NCBI GenBank assembly: GCA_002478885.1 | Contig: DLKC01000098.1 | Coordinates: 1-18,570 of the forward strand | From: Chitinophagaceae bacterium UBA7600 | Lineage (GTDB): Bacteria > Bacteroidota > Bacteroidia > Chitinophagales > Chitinophagaceae | DNA length: 18,570 nucleotides | Reading direction: 5' to 3' | Shown here: positions 13,085 through 18,570 of the stretch, one piece after another | Position numbering within the stretch: position 1 is the stretch's first letter | How the letters are laid out: the number at the start of each line of letters is the position of its first letter | The notes under the pieces: generated by a model | Seen by the model: the letters and a program-made list of their open reading frames with translations, nothing else | Databases searched by the model: none | Told to the model about the DNA's origin: nothing | Program-made: the position numbers and the translations under genes

Positions 13085-15115
13085 CTAATGCACCATGCCA
13101 ACCGGCCTGAACATAAGGTCGTTGCGGAGCGCAAATGGCGTTGCGCAAGGTGGTGATACTACGAAATCCTTAAGATCTTTTGCCCTCCTGAGGATATCGT
13201 TAAACATCCTGATTTTAGGACTTGCAGTGGGCCTTAGCGCTGCATCTTTAACCATAAAGCTATCGTTGGTGGCATTAAAGTCAAAGTCTATAGCTCCGCC
13301 TCTGCCTGCCGTACCGGTAAGGAACCCTGACAGGGTAGCCTGTGTGCCGAAGAACACCGGATCAACGTGGGTGAAGAAGGTTTGCATTTCACCGGCATGG
13401 CAACCTGTGCAGGAGTTCAGTGAGAACACCTGCCTGGTAGTACTATTTTTAATATAAATAGCGGGGTTTGATTTTGAGTGGCCGCCATCCCAATGATAAA
13501 CATTCATTACTGATGGGTCACCGACTGGTGTATCCAGGATATGTGCGGCACCTGCGGTAAAATTCTTGCCTGTGCCTGAAGCCCCCGTATCAACATCAGG
13601 GATGTCATATTGGTCTTTATTTATGCCGCTTCTATTGGCATTTACCCAAGCAACCATAGCTCTCACATCTTCATTATCCACCTGGGCATTGTATTTATCC
13701 TGGAATATTTTATGCAATGGAGATTCAAATAGCATATGTGTAGTATCTGAAAGAATAAACTGTCTGAATTCCCATCTAGCGGGAATTGCATTGGTTAAAG
13801 CACGCTCATTGGTCCTGATTGTATTTAGACAGTTTTTATTTGGTTTCCTGCTATTCTGCCCGCATTTCGTGTATTGCTCGGTAATATTTTGCAATGCCTG
13901 GTTGTATGCTTCGCTGCCAACAGTAAAATTTTTGAGATTGAACCATTGTGTGGCCCAGGCTTGCAGCGTATCGCAATTATTTTTCTTGTTGATGCCATAT
14001 TCAAGTACCATGGTAAATTCTTCAGGTGCAGTGCAGGCACTGTTGATAAGGCAAAAGGTAAAGCGTCCCTCACCTGCGGGAATACCTGCATCCCTTTCAC
14101 GAATATCAAAGCGGTTTACAATGGAAGTTAACTTAAATGGTGCAAAACGCATATCGAGCTGGCCTGCGGGAGCACCTGCAGCCAGGCTTTTTGACAACCA
14201 TGGATTGAGAATTTTATCATTTACAAAAGTTCTCGGAACAACCGTATCATTGTTGATGATTCGTCTGACAGCATAATTGTTAAGCCAGTTTTTTACAAAA
14301 GCTGAAATGGTAGAATCATTCGCCAGGTTTTTGGGATCTGAGGAAGCCAGTTGTTTGAATAATGTTTTGAACGACCACGCACCATCAATATTACCTGTTT
14401 GGGTGCAGGGATTCCATGTGCGGGTAGGGTCTTCCACTACCTTCAGGTCAGTGATAAAGATGCAATTCTTTCTTACTGAATCGATCAATTTATTAAATCC
14501 GCCCCCTGTAGAGAGGTTTGATATGGAAACGGCCTGGTAGGCATCAAATTTTTCTGCAGTAAAAGGCTCGCTGTTACAGATATTGGTTCCATAGTAAAGC
14601 GCCCTGTTTTGAAATTGCAGTATTGGGCCTGCTTTTTTTGTGGCCTCATCCATTTCCATTGCGGTTTTGCGGAAATCCTTTACGTCGCCAAATATTTTAG
14701 CCGTGTAAATGCCGTCACCCGCAACCTTGTCAAATTCTTTACCGTCATCTCTGAAGCGGACATCGGTTCCGGCAAAATCCTTGATGAATGTTGGCTTTTT
14801 AAAATCAGCATAAATTGCCATCATCAGCATATGGTAGTCATCGCCGGGTATCCTCTGCACAAGTACATCTTCTGCCGGGGGGGCGTAGGATTCACTGTTT
14901 TGATTTTCCCAAATCCAATCGTTTTCGCTTTCATATGCAGGAGACGACATTTCTTCATTGAAAGCCGGATTTTCTTCATATGCATTTACAATATAAGGGC
15001 ACGCTGTAAAAGGCGGGATAAATATAAACTGGTGTTTCGATTGATCCCATGAAAGCAATAACGTAGATACAACAGCCAAAAACACGAGCAGCAGATTTCT
15101 TTTTGAGGTCTTCAT
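13085..15115 (-). CDS. Secreted protein of unknown function with CxxCH motif
   Basis: A 676-residue exported protein with an N-terminal signal (KRNLLLVFLAVVSTLLLSW). After an acidic Glu/Asn/Tyr-rich stretch (about 45-85) comes a domain with FRDDGKEFDKVAGDGIYTAKI, a pattern seen in surface-anchored 'choice-of-anchor X'-type domains, then a long central part with FAPFKLTSIVNRFDIRERD and EFRQFILSDTT. Near the C-terminus is N-S-C569-T-G-C572-H573-A-G-E-M, followed by FFTHVDPVFFGTQATLSGFLTG. CxxCH is the covalent haem attachment motif, but a single one here with no clear axial Met makes a c-type cytochrome uncertain. I recall similar CxxCH...HV.P...LSGFLTG endings in hypothetical proteins of myxobacteria and other bacteria, unverified. 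Ten or more other cysteines suggest disulfides. The gene is monocistronic, with a 440-base upstream gap. Function is unknown. Confidence 0.8.
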   Translation of the reverse strand: MKTSKRNLLLVFLAVVSTLLLSWDQSKHQFIFIPPFTACPYIVNAYEENPAFNEEMSSPAYESENDWIWENQNSESYAPPAEDVLVQRIPGDDYHMLMMAIYADFKKPTFIKDFAGTDVRFRDDGKEFDKVAGDGIYTAKIFGDVKDFRKTAMEMDEATKKAGPILQFQNRALYYGTNICNSEPFTAEKFDAYQAVSISNLSTGGGFNKLIDSVRKNCIFITDLKVVEDPTRTWNPCTQTGNIDGAWSFKTLFKQLASSDPKNLANDSTISAFVKNWLNNYAVRRIINNDTVVPRTFVNDKILNPWLSKSLAAGAPAGQLDMRFAPFKLTSIVNRFDIRERDAGIPAGEGRFTFCLINSACTAPEEFTMVLEYGINKKNNCDTLQAWATQWFNLKNFTVGSEAYNQALQNITEQYTKCGQNSRKPNKNCLNTIRTNERALTNAIPARWEFRQFILSDTTHMLFESPLHKIFQDKYNAQVDNEDVRAMVAWVNANRSGINKDQYDIPDVDTGASGTGKNFTAGAAHILDTPVGDPSVMNVYHWDGGHSKSNPAIYIKNSTTRQVFSLNSCTGCHAGEMQTFFTHVDPVFFGTQATLSGFLTGTAGRGGAIDFDFNATNDSFMVKDAALRPTASPKIRMFNDILRRAKDLKDFVVSPPCATPFALRNDLMFRPVGMVH

Positions 15116-15555
15116 AGCTTAATTTTTATTTGTTTAAAGCCACATCGCAGCAGGGGCGTTAGGAAAATGGATTCGATTTTTTATACGTTCTTTATTTTTA
15201 TCAGTAATCTACAAAATAAACTGAAAATGCTCAAAGGGAGTTGCCTTAACAGCATTATTTTCTCTTAAGCATTAATATAAAATTGATTTAAAGAGCCGTT
15301 TCGCTTTAAGGCTTGTTTAAGTTTGGGCGTTTTATTACGAGTCAGCAATCTAAATTTTTGTAAAGTAAAGAAAGATGACGCAGATCATGTAATTTTTGAG
15401 AGGATATTTCCGGATAAACTTCGCTGTTATTGCAGGCAGGGCATGTAAAATGCAATGCCAGGCTTACGTTTTTGTATCAAAAGAATCCCCAACCAGATAA
15501 TAACAGCTGTTATTTTAAAATCGAATATTTTCGCGTTCTTTAATTTTTTACGGCA
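15116..15555. promoter_or_regulatory. Long intergenic region between divergent genes
   Basis: 440 bases separate the secreted protein from the OsmC gene with no convincing gene inside. AATAACAGCTGTTATT (15499-15514) is a perfect 16-bp palindrome 41 bases before the OsmC ATG; the -7-like TATTTTCG at 15526-15533 lies just downstream, so a bound protein would block the promoter. On the - strand ATTTTGTAGATTACTG (15217-15202) matches the leader-start block ATTTTGTAGACTAATG at 14 of 16 bases. AATCTAAATTTTTGTA (15347-15362) is a looser cousin of the cobA inverted repeat. Confidence 0.45.
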
Positions 15556-15981
15556 ATGATTACAATTAATCTTTCACGGGTTCAAAATGAGTATGGCTTC
15601 GAAGCTACAGATGAATATGGGCATGTGGTGAGGATGGATACAAGTCCGGACCACGGCGGACAAAACTTTGGTGTAAGGCCGATGCAGCTGTTGCTCATGG
15701 GGCTTGCCGGCTGTAGCGCCATAGACGTAATAAGCATCCTGAACAAGCAAAGGCAGGAAGTAAAAGATTACAAAATGCAGGTACGTGGCGAACGGGAAAA
15801 AGGGAAGGAGCCTTCTCTTTGGGAGAACATTGTCATTGAATTTCATATCTACGGAAACGTAGACCAGGATAAGGCAAAAAGGGCTGTAAACCTTTCCATG
15901 GAAAGATACTGCTCAGTATCAGCAACTTTGAAAAAATCGGGAACAAACATCCAATGGGAAGTTTTTGTTTACCCTCAATAA
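15556..15981 (+). CDS. OsmC-family thiol peroxidase-like protein
   Basis: A 141-residue cytoplasmic protein of the OsmC/Ohr superfamily, whose members reduce organic hydroperoxides using two cysteines. Cys53 sits in MGLAGCSAIDVISIL and Cys119 in MERYCSVSATL, the expected pair; the N-terminal strand VRMDTSPDHGG and GVRPMQLLLMG complete the family pattern. The ending resembles the YhfA-like subgroup (short, with RYCSVSATL), whose substrate is unclear, so I avoid the specific name OsmC. It is followed after 23 bases by metZ, so the two are probably co-transcribed. The combination suggests a role in reactive sulfur or oxidative handling, but that is inference. A 16-bp palindrome upstream may be its operator. 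The start is the ATG 41 bases after that palindrome and gives the full family N-terminus. Confidence 0.88.
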   Translation: MITINLSRVQNEYGFEATDEYGHVVRMDTSPDHGGQNFGVRPMQLLLMGLAGCSAIDVISILNKQRQEVKDYKMQVRGEREKGKEPSLWENIVIEFHIYGNVDQDKAKRAVNLSMERYCSVSATLKKSGTNIQWEVFVYPQ

Positions 15982-16004
15982 TTACATATCTAAGCAACGC
16001 GACC

Positions 16005-17192
16005 ATGAGTAAAAATAAGGACGGGCTACATGCTTTGTCAAAGGCTGTGCGTATTCAAACGCCAAGAACCTGGCAAATGGAACATTCAACGCCATTGTAT
16101 CTTACCAGCAGTTTTACATTCGAGCAGGCTGAAGAAATGAAGGGTGCCTTCGCAGACGAAAACGATGAAAATATTTACAGCCGTTTCAGTAATCCTAACA
16201 CTGATGAGTTTGTAGAAAAAATGTGTGCCCTTGAAGGTGCTGAAGCAGGGTTTGCCACTGCCACAGGTATGGCTGCCGTGTTCTCTTCCATATTTGCACT
16301 GCTTAAGCAGGGCGATCACCTCTTATGCTGTAGTTCTGTGTTTGGGAGCACGTTCACTATTGTTACTAAATACCTGCCGAAATACGGCATTGAAGCAACC
16401 CTTGTTGCGGCTAATGACAAAGACGCGTGGGAACAGGCAATAAGGCCCAATACAAAAATGATCTATCTCGAGACCCCGACAAATCCTCAGCTGGAGCTGA
16501 TCGATCTCGAGTGGGCCGGGCAACTGGCTAAAAAGCATCAGCTTATTTTAAACGTTGATAATTGTTTTGCCACCCCATTATTGCAGCAGCCAATCAACTA
16601 TGGCGCGCATCTCGTGGTGCATTCTGCTACAAAATGGATCGATGGTCAGGGCAGGGTCCTGGGAGGCGTTATTGTTGGCGATGCGGCACTTGTAAAAGAA
16701 ATATATCTTTTCTGTCGAAATACCGGCCCTTCTTTATCGGCCTTTAATGCGTGGGTATTGAGCAAGAGCCTTGAAACACTCGATGTGCGTATGCAGCGAC
16801 ATTGTGAAAATGCACTGAAAGTGGCGCAGGCACTTGAAAAGAATGAGCATGTTTCCTGGGTTAAATATCCTTTCTTACAGAGTCATCCTCAGTACGGCAT
16901 TGCGATAAAGCAAATGAAATCGGGCGGCGGCATTTTGTGTTTCGAAATAAAAGGCGGTGTGGAGGCCGGCCGTAAATTCCTCAATAACCTTAACATGTTA
17001 TCGATGACGGCCAACCTTGGAGACACGAGAAGCATTGCCTCGCATCCTGCAAGCACGACCCATTCTAAACTGAGCGAAGCAGAAAGATTAGCTGTGGGTA
17101 TAACCCCGGGTTTGATCAGAATTTCGGCGGGCCTGGAGCATGTTGATGATATTATCCGCGATATTGAGCAGGCACTGGAGAAAAGTAAATAA
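16005..17192 (+). CDS. metZ: O-succinylhomoserine sulfhydrylase
   Basis: PLP enzyme of the Cys/Met metabolism family that joins O-succinyl- (or O-acetyl-) homoserine with sulfide to give homocysteine, the direct route to methionine. The 395 residues follow MetZ closely: PLYLTSSFTF, YSRFSNPNTDEFVEKMCALEGAE, ATATGMAAVFSS, VDNCFATP, the PLP lysine in SATKWIDGQG (Lys210), and CFEIKGG, TANLGDTRSI, HPASTTHSKLS at the C-terminus. Cystathionine gamma-synthase is the nearest alternative, but the DGQGR-LGG motif and the NTGPSLSAFNAW stretch fit MetZ better. The frame opens at 15954 inside the OsmC gene, but family similarity begins after the ATG at 16005, which leaves a 23-base gap. It would consume sulfide made by CysJI, encoded about 6 kb upstream. 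Likely co-transcribed with the OsmC-like gene. Confidence 0.93.
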   Translation: MSKNKDGLHALSKAVRIQTPRTWQMEHSTPLYLTSSFTFEQAEEMKGAFADENDENIYSRFSNPNTDEFVEKMCALEGAEAGFATATGMAAVFSSIFALLKQGDHLLCCSSVFGSTFTIVTKYLPKYGIEATLVAANDKDAWEQAIRPNTKMIYLETPTNPQLELIDLEWAGQLAKKHQLILNVDNCFATPLLQQPINYGAHLVVHSATKWIDGQGRVLGGVIVGDAALVKEIYLFCRNTGPSLSAFNAWVLSKSLETLDVRMQRHCENALKVAQALEKNEHVSWVKYPFLQSHPQYGIAIKQMKSGGGILCFEIKGGVEAGRKFLNNLNMLSMTANLGDTRSIASHPASTTHSKLSEAERLAVGITPGLIRISAGLEHVDDIIRDIEQALEKSK

Positions 17193-17389
17193 TGATTTTT
17201 TACGGGCATTCGATTCCTGGGTGCCGCCGGTTGGTTGTGTTACGGTGCCGGCTTACCTGGCATCACTCACTTGCAGCTTTGACCGTTAATCATTAATGGT
17301 GAACCGGGAATAACCGGTAATGCCGCTCAAGGCGATGCAGTAAAAGCGTGCGACGCAACAGGAGCCTGATGCTTATGCTGCAGCCAGGC
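17193..17389. other. Convergent gap with palindrome and repeat copy
   Basis: The metZ (+) and aat (-) genes converge here. ACCGTTAAT (17282-17290) pairs with ATTAATGGT (17292-17300) over nine positions with one G-U pair around a single base, making a near-perfect palindrome without a T-tract. A G+C-rich hairpin GCCGG...CCGGC precedes it (roughly 17227-17256). Neither looks like a standard terminator. The repeat copy E follows at 17322-17359. Confidence 0.4.
17322..17359 (-). repeat. Dispersed GTTGCGTCGCAC repeat, copy E
   Basis: On the - strand it reads GTTGCGTCGCAC then GCTTTTACTG and CATCGCCTTG, matching copy B at 33 of 38 positions. The bases just before it resemble those before copy A. 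It lies about 30 bases downstream of the aat stop codon, outside any gene. Confidence 0.7.
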
Positions 17390-18037
17390 TCAAAAAATTT
17401 GCTGTTTTAAGATACCGACAAATTCTTCCCTGGGGATCATCCGTGCGCCAAGGCTTTCGAGGTGCTCCGTGTAAATCTGGCAATCGATAAGCGGCACCTG
17501 TTCTGTTTTTAATTGCTGCACATAATTGATGAAGGCGAATTTGCTTGCATTACTGTGGTGGCTGAACATGCTTTCGCCAAAAAAAATATTGCCAAGCCTG
17601 ATGCCATATAACCCACCTACGAGCTTATTATTCAGCCAGGTTTCAGCGCTGTGAGCATAGCCTTCGTGATGCAACTCTATGTAAGCACGTTCTACCGCGT
17701 TGGTGATCCATGTTCCGTCCTGGCCGGGTCGGAACGTTTTTTTGCAGTGACCAATTACCTTTTTAAACGCTGTATTTACTGAAAACCGGAACTCACCTTT
17801 TGCCATTACCGGCCGCATGCTTTTGCTTATTTTAAGTTCATCGGGGAAGAGCACAAATCTGGGGTCGGGGCACCACCAAAGCGGTACGTCACCATCGAAC
17901 CAGGGGAATATGCCGTTTTTGTAAGCAAGCAGCAAGCGATTTTTGCTGAGGTCGCCGCCCATTGCCAAAAGGCCGTCCTCCAATGCGCCATCAACGGGTG
18001 GAAACCAGAGTTTTTCATCCAAAGCATAGAGCGGCAT
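17390..18037 (-). CDS. aat: Leucyl/phenylalanyl-tRNA-protein transferase
   Basis: Adds Leu or Phe from aminoacyl-tRNA to proteins that begin with Lys or Arg, creating N-degrons. The 215-residue cytoplasmic protein shows the family's string of motifs: WFPPVDGALEDGLLAMGGDLS, NGIFPWF, WWCPDPRFVLFP, DGTWITNAV, YAHSAETW, GGLYGIRLGNIFFGESMFS and the closing DCQIYTEHLESLGA. The length is close to the usual 210-240. I use the ATG at 18037; a TTG two codons upstream (18043) is possible. It follows clpS on the same strand, 56 bases after its stop, so they are probably one transcript: Aat makes the tag that ClpS reads. The last residues run to KQQIF with no sign of truncation. Confidence 0.95.
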   Translation of the reverse strand: MPLYALDEKLWFPPVDGALEDGLLAMGGDLSKNRLLLAYKNGIFPWFDGDVPLWWCPDPRFVLFPDELKISKSMRPVMAKGEFRFSVNTAFKKVIGHCKKTFRPGQDGTWITNAVERAYIELHHEGYAHSAETWLNNKLVGGLYGIRLGNIFFGESMFSHHSNASKFAFINYVQQLKTEQVPLIDCQIYTEHLESLGARMIPREEFVGILKQQIF

Positions 18038-18093
18038 GGGCAATAAGCAGATTTAAGAAACCATAAAAGATAGGAGATAAGAGAAAACAATCG

Positions 18094-18402
18094 CTAGCTG
18101 ACCATCATTTCGATCGTGGCACCGATACCTCTTTCAGTAATTGCGTCGCACAAGGGTTTTAGCGTGTCGTAGTCACCATTTTTAACGGCACATTTTCCTT
18201 TGTAATGGATAATGATTGTGCATTGTTCAGCCTGTTCAGGGCTGTGGCCGCAAACTTCAACCAGGGTGTCGATTACCCAGTCGAAAGTGTTTACCTCATC
18301 GTTCCAAACGATCAGGTGATAGGGAAGTTCTTCGTCTGCAAGTACTTCACTGTCGTATTCCTTAAGCGGGTCATATGCATTTCCCGGCACTGCGCTGTAC
18401 AT
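18094..18402 (-). CDS. clpS: ClpS, N-degron adaptor of the ClpAP protease
   Basis: Small adaptor that recognises primary destabilising N-terminal residues (Leu, Phe, Tyr, Trp) and delivers substrates to ClpA. The 102 residues carry the binding-pocket Asn34 and Asp35 in WNDEVNTFDWVI and His66 in IIHYKGK, the same numbering as E. coli as I recall it. The N-terminal extension (about 27 residues, rich in acidic residues) is the flexible tail ClpS uses to enter the ClpA pore. No clpA is in the window, so the unfoldase partner must lie elsewhere. Some Bacteroidota use ClpC instead, so the partner is an inference. It is the first gene of the clpS-aat pair, with tandem promoter boxes close to its ATG. 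A matching repeat core at 18141-18151 lies within its coding sequence and reads as ordinary codons. Confidence 0.95.
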   Translation of the reverse strand: MYSAVPGNAYDPLKEYDSEVLADEELPYHLIVWNDEVNTFDWVIDTLVEVCGHSPEQAEQCTIIIHYKGKCAVKNGDYDTLKPLCDAITERGIGATIEMMVS

Positions 18403-18406
18403 GTTG

Positions 18407-18423
18407 CAAAAATATCAAAAATA
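18407..18423 (-). promoter_or_regulatory. Tandem -7 boxes upstream of clpS
   Basis: On the - strand TATTTTTG occurs twice, at 18423-18416 and 18414-18407, each a full match to TAnnTTTG. A start from the first would leave about seven bases before the clpS ATG. I see no matching -33 TTTG at normal spacing, so the call is tentative. Confidence 0.4.
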
Positions 18424-18490
18424 AACTGTAGTTAAGTATTAGCGGGTTGCCAGCAATGGTTAAGATTTTAATGAATCCGTTATAGCATAG

Positions 18491-18520
18491 AAATAAAAAA
18501 GCCTGGCAATATTGCCGGGC
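18491..18520 (-). terminator. Terminator downstream of the tRNA-Val gene
   Basis: On the - strand GCCCGGCA pairs with TGCCAGGC (one G-U pair) around a four-base loop, followed by six Ts, an A and three Ts. The hairpin starts six bases after the mature 3' end of the tRNA. Confidence 0.85.
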
Positions 18521-18525
18521 TTTTG

Positions 18526-18570
18526 TGGGAGTTGACGGGATCGAACCGCCGACCCTCTGCTTGTAAGGCA
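18526..18570 (-). tRNA. tRNA-Val (UAC), 3' part; 5' part beyond window
   Basis: Read on the - strand the sequence holds the last 45 bases of a tRNA. It begins in the anticodon stem (TGC), then the loop CTTACAA with anticodon TAC at positions 34-36 (Val), the stem partner GCAGA, a five-base variable loop, the T arm GGCGG-TTCGATC-CCGTC, acceptor strand AACTCCC and discriminator A. No CCA is encoded (the next bases are CAA). The D arm and 5' acceptor strand lie outside the window, so cloverleaf closure cannot be checked. Confidence 0.85.

Noticed and set aside
13566..14276. 236-codon + strand ORF
   Set aside because: Antisense to the large secreted protein, which has a signal peptide, a terminator and a coherent full-length frame.
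15954..16004. Upstream start for metZ at 15954
   Set aside because: It overlaps the end of the OsmC gene and adds 17 residues without similarity to MetZ; the ATG at 16005 fits the family.
18141..18151. TTGCGTCGCAC core inside clpS
   Set aside because: It encodes the conserved LCDAI stretch of ClpS in frame and shows no flanking similarity to copies A-E, so I do not count it as a repeat copy.
18526..18570. tRNA-Thr (TGT) reading of the terminal tRNA
   Set aside because: TGT appears only on the + strand; the T arm and acceptor strand place the tRNA on the - strand, where the loop CTTACAA gives anticodon TAC (Val).
1..18570. CRISPR array, prophage or insertion sequence
   Set aside because: No regularly spaced repeats, transposase, integrase or phage structural genes were seen in any frame.

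Overview
The window looks like a chromosomal segment of a Bacteroidota bacterium, probably of the Chitinophagaceae type (an inference from gene content, not a database match). The pointers are a thermolysin-like protease with a C-terminal type IX secretion sorting domain, several Cys-anchored lipoproteins with SC(K/N/Q)K-type lipoboxes, Bacteroidota-style -7 promoter boxes (TAnnTTTG), and few recognisable Shine-Dalgarno sequences. Coding density is ordinary, and I see no phage, transposase or CRISPR.

Layout. 1-315 is non-coding with one copy of a dispersed repeat. 376-1218 (-) is a class D beta-lactamase lipoprotein. 1326-3572 (+) holds three consecutive small lipoproteins; the first and third are paralogs. 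They converge on kbl (3641-4828, -) across a bidirectional terminator. After a regulatory gap comes the sulfite reduction module on the + strand: uroporphyrinogen-III methyltransferase (5365), cysJ (6206), cysI (8116) and a precorrin-2 dehydrogenase/ferrochelatase (9901). Next are an M4 protease (10792-12708), a large secreted protein of unknown function with a CxxCH motif (13085-15115, -), an OsmC-like protein plus metZ (15556-17192, +), and the N-degron pair clpS-aat (18402 to 17390, -). The window ends inside a tRNA-Val(UAC) on the - strand.

How the genes fit together. The cobA-like enzyme and the precorrin-2 dehydrogenase make siroheme, the cofactor of CysI. CysJ passes NADPH electrons to CysI, which makes sulfide. 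MetZ, about 4 kb downstream in its own unit, uses sulfide to make homocysteine. Aat and ClpS form the tagging and recognition steps of leucine-type N-degron proteolysis.

Most interesting signal. In front of the siroheme/sulfite-reductase genes there is an unlisted 25-codon ORF (5122-5199) with six cysteine codons, ending Cys-Cys-Cys-stop. A good Bacteroidota-type promoter precedes it, and a terminator-like hairpin plus T-tract (5298-5330) lies between it and the first enzyme gene. This is the arrangement expected for a cysteine-sensing leader-peptide attenuator. The start codons of the leader and of the first enzyme both sit at the end of a near-identical 19-nt block (17 of 19 identical), and the second copy forms an inverted repeat. 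A family of dispersed intergenic repeats built on GTTGCGTCGCAC occurs five times, two of them between genes of the sulfite reduction module.
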